A DNA stretch of 64,000 nucleotides from contig NZ_JAFEVZ010000007.1 of the NCBI RefSeq assembly GCF_022802975.1, positions 186,001 to 250,000 of the forward strand, in the 5' to 3' direction. The position numbers and the translations under genes are program-made. Positions 45,416-53,608 of the stretch are shown here, in pieces (within the stretch, counting starts at the first letter, position 1; every line of letters begins with the position of its first letter). The notes beneath the pieces are model-generated. The model was not told the origin of the DNA. It did no database searches and worked only from the letters and a program-made list of their open reading frames with translations. The stretch is from Flavobacterium pectinovorum (GTDB taxonomy: Bacteria > Bacteroidota > Bacteroidia > Flavobacteriales > Flavobacteriaceae).

Positions 45416-46858
45416 TTATTTTTTATTTGCTAAAAGTGCCTCTGTATCCTGCAGTCCGCTCACCTCTACCCCTTCAGCCTGTGCCCCTTCCAGAACATCG
45501 CCTGTATCCTGAATACTGCGGATGTAGGCAGCCAGGGCTTCACTTTCCTGCTGGGTGCCCGGAAAAGGAGGCATATAGGTTCGTCCATTATGCATATTGG
45601 GGATGTAGGATGCCATGGAGTTAATATCCAGAGGCTTTCCAACTCCATACATTCGCTCAAAAACATCCACAACACTATTGACTCCCTGAGTGGTATGGCA
45701 GCGGCTGCAGGCAATAGCAAAAACATTTCTGCCGGCTTCCACTTTATTCTCCGGTGTAATCTCGGTCACGGTGGTATAGGTTGCATTTTTGAGAAGACCG
45801 TACTGCTGGTAAACGGGGTAATCTTCCTCCAGCAGTAGGTTTGAATACATATAACCTCCTATTACATAAGGCTTTCGGACAAATTCACGTACCCTTTCAA
45901 AAAAGCCAAGGTATGCGAAGGCCATCACAACAGGGAACAGGACGACATAGCCCTTAAGCCATTTGGCTTTGTACAAGCCCAGTACCGCCATTATTACCGA
46001 AGATGCAATTCCAAATAGTATAAAGTATTTCATTAAATCATAGTACTTATTGAAATCCATGGTCCCTACAGCCGTACTCATATTGGCGGTCATGGCCTCG
46101 GGGATCGCACGATAGTAAATTACCGCTCCCAAAAGCGAAATCGGAGCCCAGAGAATGATCCATTTTGAAACATATTTCACGGCCTTCAGCCTTAATTGGG
46201 TTCCTTTTTTAAAGAAAAGCGTTACCAGCAGCATTCCAAAACTGCCCGCCACCAGCATTGCTGTGGGAGTCCTGAACAATAACTGCGGCAGGTAAATTGG
46301 ATTGGTGAACCCATTAAACAGGCTTTTATGGGTATTCCAGTTGCCGGGATCCATCATAAATCCCAAAATAGAAACGATGATTGCCATAGTAATCCAGGAG
46401 AACAAACTCAGAAACCATCCAAAACGGATATGCAGTAATTTAGCCCTCAGAGAGTGGTTGCTGCTCTTCCAGGTCAGGAAATAAATCATAATCAAAATCA
46501 CCTCGGTAACAAATACGAGCCACTCTATAAACCATGCCCAGTAAAAAACACGTATCAGACTCCCAATCGATGTGGGACTGACAAGGGCAACGGAGAACCA
46601 GATACCAACTCCGGTCATAGCGCCCAATGTTGTGGTGATGATAAAAGCAACTTTCATCATATTATAGATTCTGTTGTCCCAGTCTAAATCTGTAATCTGC
46701 TCCCTGCCGCTGTTTTTTACACCTTTCTGCTCCAGCCATGTTATAAGAGGCATAAACCCTACAGCTAAACCGTGATTAATCATCACGTGAATAATGGCAA
46801 TAATGGCGATAAGCATCCTATTGTTGAGCCAGTCTAAATGAAAAATTGGAAAGTCCAT
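45416..46858 (-). CDS. Cytochrome bd oxidase subunit I-like protein with C-terminal cytochrome c
   Basis: 480 residues. The CydA-like part (1-345) has nine helices. His24 lies ten residues after Arg14, exactly the spacing before the heme ligand H19 of E. coli CydA. Glu112 and Glu119 are candidates for the acidic pair near E99/E107, and REFVRKPYVI (324-333) matches the E445/R448 neighbourhood AEYGRQPWVI, with Q to K and W to Y changes. The long quinol Q-loop is absent. The C-terminal domain carries heme motif CSRCH (384-388) and a Met in YMPPFPGT. No CydB is encoded; the paralogous second subunit probably takes its place. Role: terminal oxidase or another electron sink, donor unknown. Confidence 0.85.
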   Translation of the reverse strand: MDFPIFHLDWLNNRMLIAIIAIIHVMINHGLAVGFMPLITWLEQKGVKNSGREQITDLDWDNRIYNMMKVAFIITTTLGAMTGVGIWFSVALVSPTSIGSLIRVFYWAWFIEWLVFVTEVILIMIYFLTWKSSNHSLRAKLLHIRFGWFLSLFSWITMAIIVSILGFMMDPGNWNTHKSLFNGFTNPIYLPQLLFRTPTAMLVAGSFGMLLVTLFFKKGTQLRLKAVKYVSKWIILWAPISLLGAVIYYRAIPEAMTANMSTAVGTMDFNKYYDLMKYFILFGIASSVIMAVLGLYKAKWLKGYVVLFPVVMAFAYLGFFERVREFVRKPYVIGGYMYSNLLLEEDYPVYQQYGLLKNATYTTVTEITPENKVEAGRNVFAIACSRCHTTQGVNSVVDVFERMYGVGKPLDINSMASYIPNMHNGRTYMPPFPGTQQESEALAAYIRSIQDTGDVLEGAQAEGVEVSGLQDTEALLANKK

Positions 46859-47293
46859 AAATTATTTTCTGTTTTTATTGTGCAAATTTCGCACAGTAAT
46901 CCAAAATGTGCTAAAAACAAAAAAGCGGGAAGTTTAAAAAAACGTTCCTGAAACATTCGATAAAACTGCTTTTTGTATTGCATTTTATCCCTCCAAATAC
47001 AGCTTTTCAATTCATTATTTTTTTCAGTTAGACCATATTTCTGTATTAAAGGATCATACCTTATATTAAAGCGTCTTATTTTAAATACAAACGACTAAAA
47101 ATCAATTACTTAAATACAAAATATTGCTTTTACAGCCACTACCTCTCCTATTTGCAAATTCTGCTATTTACTTCATATCAGCTGTTTAAATTTATTTTTT
47201 TTATTCTTAAACCGCTGACTACAGCAGTTACGGACAGGGCAAAACACCTACATGGAGCAAAGATGTACGGCAGCTCCTTATAAGGACAGCCTG
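46859..47293. other. 435-base intergenic region
   Basis: No gene is supported. Next to the oxidase start, TGTGC (46879-46883) and GCACA (46891-46895) form a short inverted repeat around AAATTTC, which includes an imperfect -7 box on the minus strand. This may be the oxidase operon promoter. The rest is AT-rich and unremarkable. Confidence 0.35.
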
Positions 47294-47653
47294 CTATTCT
47301 TCTGCTGACTTTATGAGAAAATTATTATGGCTCTTTAAATTCTCCCTTCCAAACAAATCAATTATTTCAATGATTGGCAGTACTTTGAGTCCAAGGGGCG
47401 TCAGGGTGTATTCTACTCTGGGCGGTTTTTCAGGATATGATTTTTTACTGACCAGATTATTGGATACCAGAAAATTCAACTCCTGCAGGAGCATTTTTTC
47501 ACTGATACCCGGAATTGCCCTTCTAAGCTCTCCGTAACGGATTTTGCTGTGATTGATTTGAAAAAGTATCAGCAGTGTCCATTTCCCCCCCAGCAGTGCC
47601 AATGCCTTTTTTACCGGACAGCATTCATCATTAAGATCAATTATTTTTGTCAT
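47294..47653 (-). CDS. HxlR-family regulator (second)
   Basis: 119 residues from MTKIIDLNDECCPVKKALAL. The family core is complete (CPVKKALALLGGKWTLLILF, RYGELRRAIPGISEKMLLQE, PPRVEYTLTPLGLKVLP). Two adjacent cysteines (11 and 12) stand before PVKK; the second is the conserved redox position. It is a clear paralogue of the regulator at 27104. A longer start at 47716 would add a segment with no family similarity. It lies between the oxidase and copper/redox operons with no close partner, so its target is uncertain. Confidence 0.9.
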   Translation of the reverse strand: MTKIIDLNDECCPVKKALALLGGKWTLLILFQINHSKIRYGELRRAIPGISEKMLLQELNFLVSNNLVSKKSYPEKPPRVEYTLTPLGLKVLPIIEIIDLFGRENLKSHNNFLIKSAEE

Positions 47654-47776
47654 TTTTACCGTTGATTTTCTGTATGGATTATTACTTATTTGAATTGCAA
47701 GAACTTGTAATCCCAAAATAAAAGAAGCTGAAAAGCTGAACTTTCCAGCTCCCTGATATCCTGTTTCGCCTTTTAT

Positions 47777-48085
47777 CTACTGCTGGTTTTTTGCAAGGTA
47801 TTCATCGGGTTTTTTCATAAAGCCGTCTTTGCAGACTGTCGAGCAGAAACCATATAATTTTCCTTTGTAGGTTACCGTATCACTGACACCGTATTTGCTG
47901 ACATCCATATTGCAGGTAAAGTCCAGTTTACTGGCATAGGTTAATTTGTTGAGCGGGTTATTAGGATCTTTATACATGTTTTCGGATTCCATGGAATGCG
48001 GATGATCATGCGGGTGTCTTTTTTTTTCTTCCTTATTGCAACTCAATAGGGCTGCAAGGCTAAAAACTACAAGAATTTTTTTCAT
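47777..48085 (-). CDS. YHS-type metal-binding lipoprotein
   Basis: 102 residues. Lipobox LAALLSCNK, then a His-rich stretch (HPHDHPHSM, residues 24-32), then a YHS/TRASH-like core: DFTCNMDVSKYG (Cys58), VTYKGKLYGFCSTVCKDGFMK (Cys81, Cys85) and KPDEYLAK. Such proteins bind copper or other soft metals in the envelope. It is the last gene of the eleven-gene operon, 11 bases after the superoxide dismutase. Confidence 0.85.
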   Translation of the reverse strand: MKKILVVFSLAALLSCNKEEKKRHPHDHPHSMESENMYKDPNNPLNKLTYASKLDFTCNMDVSKYGVSDTVTYKGKLYGFCSTVCKDGFMKKPDEYLAKNQQ

Positions 48086-48096
48086 ACAATTGAATT

Positions 48097-48771
48097 TTAT
48101 GGTTTTACAAGAGCGGAATTGTAGCGGGCACTCACCTCATTCCAGTTGATTATATTCCATACTGCCGAGAGGTAATCGGCTCGTTTGTTCTGATATTTCA
48201 AATAATAGGCGTGCTCCCAAACATCGATGCACAATATGGGCACCCCTTTATTTTGTGCATCATCCATCAGGGGATTGTCCTGATTGGCAGTAGAACTTAT
48301 CTCAAGTTTATTTTCTGCTGATACGCATAGCCATACCCAGCCCGAGCCAAAGCGCGAGAGTGCGGCCTGGTTTAATTTCTGTTTTAAATTCTCCATGCTT
48401 CCAAATTTTTCAGTTACTGCACTTAGAAGTGCTGCAGAAGGCTTTGTGTTTTTCGCTGGTGTCAATACCGACCAGAACATCTCATGATTGTAGTGTCCTC
48501 CAGCATTGTTTCTGACTGCGGCAGGCAATGCTGATACCCTGGAGAACAATTCAGGGAGCGTCTTTTTTTCCTCTGCTGTTCCCTTCAGGGCATCATTTAA
48601 ATTCTTTACATACCCTGCATGGTGCCTGCTGTAATGGATTTCCATGGTCTGCGCATCAATATAAGGCTGCAGTGCATCATACGAATAAGGCAATGGCTTT
48701 TGTGTAAACTGGGCTGATGCTGAAAAGTACAGCATCAGCATTATTACTGATAAAATCTTATTTTTTAACAT
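48097..48771 (-). CDS. Exported Fe/Mn superoxide dismutase
   Basis: 224 residues. A signal peptide (MLKNKILSVIMLMLYFSASAQ) makes it periplasmic or secreted. The metal ligands are in family positions: His46 (EIHYSRHH), His96 (HYNHEMFW), Asp183 and His187 (DVWEHAYY). The active-site Gln/His second sphere is not resolved, so Fe or Mn preference is open. An upstream ATG at 48894 would overlap the AraC gene and place 41 residues before the signal, so 48771 is chosen. It converts superoxide to peroxide in the same compartment as the diheme peroxidases of this operon. Confidence 0.92.
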   Translation of the reverse strand: MLKNKILSVIMLMLYFSASAQFTQKPLPYSYDALQPYIDAQTMEIHYSRHHAGYVKNLNDALKGTAEEKKTLPELFSRVSALPAAVRNNAGGHYNHEMFWSVLTPAKNTKPSAALLSAVTEKFGSMENLKQKLNQAALSRFGSGWVWLCVSAENKLEISSTANQDNPLMDDAQNKGVPILCIDVWEHAYYLKYQNKRADYLSAVWNIINWNEVSARYNSALVKP

Positions 48772-48784
48772 GTTTTCTATTTTT

Positions 48785-49651
48785 TTATTGATTTGATAAT
48801 CTTCGGAACTGCTCGGGTGTCTTATTGGTCTGTCTTTTAAAAAAAGTAATAAAGTAGGATGCGTTTTCAAAGCCAAGCTGATCGGCAATTTCATTTATAG
48901 AATAATTGGTGAAATGGATCAGCCGCTGTGCCTCTATCACGATACGTTTCCGTATCAGGTCTCCTGCTGTATAATTGGTAACCTCCTTGCATATCTTGTT
49001 CAGGTAATTTGGCGTTACGTTGAGCAGGTCCGCATAAGCGGCCGGCATTTTTTTCAATCTAAAATCTTTGTCAATGAGCTTCTCAAATTCTTTTATCTTC
49101 TGCTGTTTAGGCGTGTTGTTTACAACAAGCCCCACGGGGTCATAAAGCCGCTGCAGGTCAAAGAGCAGGATATTGAGATAGGATCGAAGCACTTTTACCG
49201 ATCCGCTGCTGTAGAGACTGAACTCACTGTAAAATATTTCAAGCAGGTACACCCACTTGTTTTTTTCCTCTTCACTCAGCCTTACAAATAATTTTGAGGT
49301 ATCGTGAAGAAATGAAAATTGGTCTAAAATATTATTGTTATAGCGTAGGGAGAAAAAATCTTCCGTGAAACAGATAATTTTTCCTACCGCTTTCCTGTTA
49401 ATATTTATACTGCTTATAAAGCGTGGCTTTATAAAGATGACCTTGGCACTATCGAGACGGATTTTCTGACTGTCAATACTAATTTCCCCTTCTGCATCAT
49501 CGATAAAGAGAAGCATGAAGAAATCCTGCCTGTGAGGGTATTCCAGTAAGGGAAACCGCTGCAGCAGGTTAGCGGTGTCGTCCATCCAGAAATGACTTTC
49601 ATCCCCTGTGAACAAACGCAGGCTGTGGTCTGGTATTTCTGATATTTGCAT
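48785..49651 (-). CDS. AraC-family regulator inside the copper/redox operon
   Basis: 288 residues. The N-terminal sensing domain starts ISEIPDHSLRLFTGDE (HSLRLF and PHRQDFFMLLFIDDAEGEISI are its recognisable parts). The C-terminal double HTH is intact: KMPAAYADLLNVTPNYLNKI and YSINEIADQLGFENASYFIT, then KTPEQFRRL. It lies between a CNGKC protein (40-base gap) and superoxide dismutase (13-base gap) on the same strand, so it is probably co-transcribed and may control the operon. Confidence 0.9.
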   Translation of the reverse strand: MQISEIPDHSLRLFTGDESHFWMDDTANLLQRFPLLEYPHRQDFFMLLFIDDAEGEISIDSQKIRLDSAKVIFIKPRFISSININRKAVGKIICFTEDFFSLRYNNNILDQFSFLHDTSKLFVRLSEEEKNKWVYLLEIFYSEFSLYSSGSVKVLRSYLNILLFDLQRLYDPVGLVVNNTPKQQKIKEFEKLIDKDFRLKKMPAAYADLLNVTPNYLNKICKEVTNYTAGDLIRKRIVIEAQRLIHFTNYSINEIADQLGFENASYFITFFKRQTNKTPEQFRRLSNQ

Positions 49652-49692
49652 TTTTTTAATTATATGATATGATTAATACTAAAACGAGAGTA

Positions 49693-50067
49693 TTAATCCC
49701 ATCTGGGAGGATGGTAAATCGAAAAAACACAACTGGGCTTCTGAGGGCCGGCCTGCAGCACCGGATGCTTTTTTTTAAATAAAAAGCATACCGCCTTGAA
49801 TACAAACTGGTCGGGATGCTGTAAAAACAGCTGCACTTCCTTATATGTTACCGTTGGGAATTTCTGCTGCTGCTTGTCCTCCTGTGCTTTTAGTTTTTCC
49901 TCCAGATAGCATTTTCCGTTACAAATCGGAATGGCGTCAAACCTGTTGATGCAGATGTTTTTAGCAATATAATCCTGATTGATGTAAAAATCACCAATAA
50001 TCCAGATACTCCCGGCATTTTGAAACGCCAGCAGCATGAGAATAAATAAAGTGACACATTTTTTCAT
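49693..50067 (-). CDS. Small exported CNGKC protein (paralogue B)
   Basis: 124 residues. Hydrophobic N-terminus, then FYINQDYIAKNICINR and PICNGKCYLEEKLKAQEDK. Cys39, Cys49 and Cys53 match paralogues A and C exactly, although the rest is diverged. There are further cysteines and a His near the C-terminus (AVCFLFKKKHPVLQ, KPSCVFSIYHPPRW), which ends near PP. It is 9 bases after SCO1 and before the AraC gene. Inferred role: an envelope metal or thiol carrier serving SCO1 or the heme proteins. Confidence 0.8.
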   Translation of the reverse strand: MKKCVTLFILMLLAFQNAGSIWIIGDFYINQDYIAKNICINRFDAIPICNGKCYLEEKLKAQEDKQQQKFPTVTYKEVQLFLQHPDQFVFKAVCFLFKKKHPVLQAGPQKPSCVFSIYHPPRWD

Positions 50068-50077
50068 CAGTGGACTA

Positions 50078-50692
50078 TTATTGGTTTGAACTTTCTTCTA
50101 AAAGGACTTTTACATCGGCAATCAGTCTTTGGGTTTCCTTTGGATTTGTCCCGTCATAAACCCCGCGTACGTGCCTGTTTTTATCAACAAGCAGAAATCC
50201 GCCGCTATGGACGAAACCTCCCGGCTCATTTTCATCTGGATATGCCGTTGCAAAATAGCTCTCTGTTGCAATTTTATAAATGCTGTCCCTGTTTCCGGTC
50301 ACAAAATGCCAGTTCTTTTTTATATCGTGCTCAACCGTATAGGCCTTAAGACGCGGTATGGTATCATTCTCAGGATCTATGGTATGGGAGAGAAACAATA
50401 CCTCATCATTGATTTTGTATGCATCATAAACTTTTTTGAGCTGCACATTCATTTTCGGACAGATCGACGGGCATGAAAGGAAAATAAAATCCGCTATGTA
50501 AATCTTGCCGTCAAAAGTATTGTTGCTGATTTTCAGGCTGTCCTGATTGGTAAAGGAAAAATCTTTTATACGCGGGTATTCCATATGATTTCCTCTCATT
50601 ACGGGATTTCCCAATATTGGAAGTTTCTCCTGTGCTTTCTCGCATGATATCACTAAAAGACAGTGTATCATTATCAAAACTATTTTTTTCAT
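50078..50692 (-). CDS. SCO1/SenC-family copper chaperone lipoprotein
   Basis: 204 residues. Lipobox LLVISCEKA, then a thioredoxin-like fold. Copper/redox ligands are complete: Cys74 and Cys78 in FLSCPSICPKM, and His162 in FVHSGGFLLVD. HTIDPENDTIPRLKAY is characteristic. SCO proteins deliver copper to cytochrome oxidases or act as thiol reductases. Here there is no Cu(A) oxidase; the surrounding genes suggest copper handling for the MbnP/MbnH pairs. Confidence 0.92.
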   Translation of the reverse strand: MKKIVLIMIHCLLVISCEKAQEKLPILGNPVMRGNHMEYPRIKDFSFTNQDSLKISNNTFDGKIYIADFIFLSCPSICPKMNVQLKKVYDAYKINDEVLFLSHTIDPENDTIPRLKAYTVEHDIKKNWHFVTGNRDSIYKIATESYFATAYPDENEPGGFVHSGGFLLVDKNRHVRGVYDGTNPKETQRLIADVKVLLEESSNQ

Positions 50693-50752
50693 TTTTTTTG
50701 TTTTTGTGTTTACTGCGGATAGATCATTTGATAAACCTATCGGTTATTTTTT

Positions 50753-51724
50753 TTATAATGTATAATTCAGATTGACACTCCATCTGTAATTAGCTTCCAT
50801 TTTACCCGATGATAAATTTTGATTGATTGGAAGCATGGCATTCAGACCGATGGAAAACTTATCCTTTCCTGCTTCCAAACCGAATTTGCCAAAGAGGATA
50901 TCTCCGGCCGTATTGGGCAGATCAAGTCCGTACTGTTTGTTGGTTTGGTAAACCTCGCCGGCCAGACCTGCCTGAGGCACTATCTGCACCGCATTGAAAT
51001 CGAAGAGATAAAACAGTGTAGCGGCATAATTGAACTGGTCACCGTACTGATATTCTTTTTTATTCTCTGTTTTGAAGACGTAATTCAATGTCGTATTCAT
51101 ACCTAAATCTTTTCTGCTGATGACATATTCGGAAACCACTGAATAGTCCCAGCTTCCGGTTCCGAGCTGAAAACTCTGATTTATGCTTCCCAGATTATTG
51201 GCCTGGGCAAACTGACCCGTTGGAATCTTTACACCTGCCCCGACATTTACCTTATGGGTGAAAACCGCACTGTCTTTTTTTGTTTCGAAAACACTATAGA
51301 GTCCCATCAGGGTAATATCTCCCAAACCCGAAATACGCTCTGTCCCTGTTGTTAATTCCCTCTGGTGAAAGTGATAGGGCACCAGTGCCGAAATCTGGAT
51401 TTTACCGGTCAGCGGAATTCTTGCCCATGCCTGAACCGTATTGAAATTTTCATCTATCCAAGGTGAATTGGCAAAGATTCCGTCGCGGCTTGTGTAGCTC
51501 TGCCTGAAATACCGCACACCCGCAAAATTGTTATTAAGCATAGAACTAAAACCCATACTGCCTCCGCTGGCCGAACAACCGCAGGCATCACAATCAAAAT
51601 CTTCCATTGCCGCCAGGCGCTGAAAAGTAAAAGACGAGATGCTGTCTTTTGGAGGCAGACCGAACATCTTCGATGAAAGGAACATGGTGGCCAGTACTAC
51701 TATTTTAATTATTATTTTTATCAT
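50753..51724 (-). CDS. Outer-membrane barrel protein with CDACGC motif
   Basis: 323 residues. After the signal peptide, a short segment EDFDCDACGCSASGGSMGF carries three cysteines. The remainder reads as a beta barrel (LTGKIQISALVPYHFHQREL, ISGLGDITLMGLYSVF, YRWSVNLNYTL at the end), similar to the phenol-degradation MetA-like 'transporter' group. This combination recurs in Bacteroidota beside MbnP-type genes. Role inferred: outer-membrane passage or surface binding of a metal or its carrier. 12 bases before the first peroxidase stop side and 60 bases from SCO1. Confidence 0.8.
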   Translation of the reverse strand: MIKIIIKIVVLATMFLSSKMFGLPPKDSISSFTFQRLAAMEDFDCDACGCSASGGSMGFSSMLNNNFAGVRYFRQSYTSRDGIFANSPWIDENFNTVQAWARIPLTGKIQISALVPYHFHQRELTTGTERISGLGDITLMGLYSVFETKKDSAVFTHKVNVGAGVKIPTGQFAQANNLGSINQSFQLGTGSWDYSVVSEYVISRKDLGMNTTLNYVFKTENKKEYQYGDQFNYAATLFYLFDFNAVQIVPQAGLAGEVYQTNKQYGLDLPNTAGDILFGKFGLEAGKDKFSIGLNAMLPINQNLSSGKMEANYRWSVNLNYTL

Positions 51725-51736
51725 TTATTTACCATT

Positions 51737-52798
51737 TTATAATTCTGAAAACCGGCTGCTGCTCAGGAATTCATAATCGGTGAGTGTCTTCAAAAAAGAA
51801 ATCAATTGTGTTTTTTCCTCCTCGGAAAGTGCAATTCCCAATTTTCCATTTTTTTTCAAAAGAGGATCCAGCGTAGGGGAATCCAAAATACCGCTGTTGT
51901 AATGCTCCATTACCTGCTGCAGTGTTGTAAACCGCCCGTCGTGCATGTAAGGGCCTGTTTTTTCCACATTACGCAGCGTTGGTGTCCTAAACTTCCCTAA
52001 ATCCCCTGAACTGCCGGTAATCCTCGCTCTTCCTCTTTTGAGCATCAGCTCGGTATCATCATCAAAATCATCATCGATTCCGTTGTTATGGTATAGATTA
52101 TCGGTCATTAAAGGTCCTGCGTGGCAGGAAAAACAAAATTGCTCTGCCAGCTGCAGTCCTTTGAGTTCGTTTTGATCTAAGCTGCCTCCTGATTCTCCAC
52201 GAACATACTTGTCATATCTGGAATTTCCGGAGATCAGTGTTCGCTCGAACTGTGCAATCGCTTTTACGATATCAGCCTGATTAATGGCTTTCCCAAATGC
52301 CTTTTCAAACATCTTGGGATAAGACGCATCTGCATTGAGCTCCTCAAGCAATTCTTCCAGATTCTGGTGCATTTCATCAGCGTGTGCCAGCGGAGCAAAT
52401 GCCTGTGATTCCAAATTATTAGAACCGCCATCCCAAAACAGGCCATTATCTGCCCAGGCCAGATTGATCAGCGCGGGAGAATTTCGCTCCAGAGCATTTC
52501 CTGAAATCCCTTTCCTTGTAAGAGCAAACCCGTCCGAGAAAGCCAGACTCTGCTGATGGCAGGTCGCACATGCCACCTGATTATTACCCGAGAGCCTTTT
52601 GTCAAAGAACAGTTTTCTGCCAAGGGCAATCCCATCTGCCGACAAAGGATTTGTTTTAGAATCCACAAAATGCGGAAAATTATCAGGAACCCCTGCCAGA
52701 GGCAATGGTTCCTGATAGGAGTCATTGGTGTCACTGCAGGAAAAGGCAAACAAAGCCGCTGTTACAATACTCCCTATTTTTATTTTCCTGTACAGCAT
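51737..52798 (-). CDS. Diheme cytochrome c peroxidase / MbnH-like (MauG family) 1
   Basis: 353 residues. Lipobox LFAFSCSDT; two heme-c sites, CATCH (77-81) and CFSCH (222-226), in the two-domain CCP/MauG architecture. FRTPTLRNVEKTGPYMHDGRF and LDPLLKKNGKLGIALSEEEK are the family's C-terminal landmarks. The adjacent upstream gene is an MbnP-type lipoprotein (3-base gap). In known MbnH/MbnP pairs the diheme enzyme oxidises a tryptophan of MbnP to kynurenine, enabling copper binding. That reaction is inferred here from gene pairing. Confidence 0.9.
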   Translation of the reverse strand: MLYRKIKIGSIVTAALFAFSCSDTNDSYQEPLPLAGVPDNFPHFVDSKTNPLSADGIALGRKLFFDKRLSGNNQVACATCHQQSLAFSDGFALTRKGISGNALERNSPALINLAWADNGLFWDGGSNNLESQAFAPLAHADEMHQNLEELLEELNADASYPKMFEKAFGKAINQADIVKAIAQFERTLISGNSRYDKYVRGESGGSLDQNELKGLQLAEQFCFSCHAGPLMTDNLYHNNGIDDDFDDDTELMLKRGRARITGSSGDLGKFRTPTLRNVEKTGPYMHDGRFTTLQQVMEHYNSGILDSPTLDPLLKKNGKLGIALSEEEKTQLISFLKTLTDYEFLSSSRFSEL

Positions 52799-52801
52799 TA
52801 C

Positions 52802-53587
52802 CTATTCTACACTTTTAACCGTAAAGACAGTATTTTTGTAATTGTCTGCTACTTTAGCCATCAGTTCAGGTGTTTTAGCCGATACTTTCGGACTTGCAAC
52901 CAGATCAATATCTTTTACAATTTTTTCAACATCTACATTAAGATTTATTTTTGAAGATCTGCCGGCGCTTACCACCAAAGCCGTCGGCAGTGTAATTTCC
53001 ACTGTCCTGTAATTGGTATTCAAACCTGTTTCCACAGCGATGGCGACGGGAGTCTGCGGCGTCATATTTTTTCCTGTCAAACTCGAGAAAATATAACTCG
53101 TATGCCACATCCAGGAGATATTGGTCATGCCGTTAAGCTGTGAGAGTTCACCATCCTGAATGCTCATATTATCATTATGAAGCGCATCAACCCCAACCGA
53201 GAAAATAAGTTTTGTATAGGATCCTGAAGGCACGTCTTTTAACTCAACAGCTTCCCTTTTTTGAGCAGGATAGGTATACTTGCCCTCCTGAACTTTAATT
53301 TCCGTAGTTTCCTCGATCAGGAAAAAAGAATTTGAAAGCGCATAGGTTTCATTTTTATCACTAACCAGTCTAACATCGCTGACCCAGTAGCGCAGATGGT
53401 CGAATTGATAGGACTGCCCTGAAATGGGAAAAGGAGTATTTAAGGCAAAATCTGCCGTCCCTACTTTTGAATCAAAATTGATCTGTGTAGTCCCTTCAGC
53501 AGCTGCCGAGGGAGCTTCATCGCTTGAACATGAATTAAGGAAAATCAGGGCAGTAAGGGCCAGTGTAAAATTTTTAAAGTTTTTCAT
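52802..53587 (-). CDS. mbnP: MbnP-family copper-associated lipoprotein 1
   Basis: 261 residues. Lipobox LNSC (Cys20), then the MbnP core: FDHLRYWVSDVRLV (a strand pair with the conserved YxxS), VPSGSYTKLIFSVGVD, and the aromatic segment NISWMWHTSYIFSSL with Trp159 and Trp161. In characterised members a tryptophan in such a region becomes kynurenine and helps bind copper. No methanobactin genes are present, so the protein works outside methanobactin biology. Gene order MbnP-then-MbnH repeats immediately upstream. Confidence 0.85.
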   Translation of the reverse strand: MKNFKNFTLALTALIFLNSCSSDEAPSAAAEGTTQINFDSKVGTADFALNTPFPISGQSYQFDHLRYWVSDVRLVSDKNETYALSNSFFLIEETTEIKVQEGKYTYPAQKREAVELKDVPSGSYTKLIFSVGVDALHNDNMSIQDGELSQLNGMTNISWMWHTSYIFSSLTGKNMTPQTPVAIAVETGLNTNYRTVEITLPTALVVSAGRSSKINLNVDVEKIVKDIDLVASPKVSAKTPELMAKVADNYKNTVFTVKSVE

Positions 53588-53608
53588 TTTTTATAATCAA
53601 TTAAATTT

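Noticed and set aside
44510..46687. Several plus-strand open frames antisense to the oxidase genes
   Set aside because: Shadows of long conserved membrane-protein genes; no start signals.
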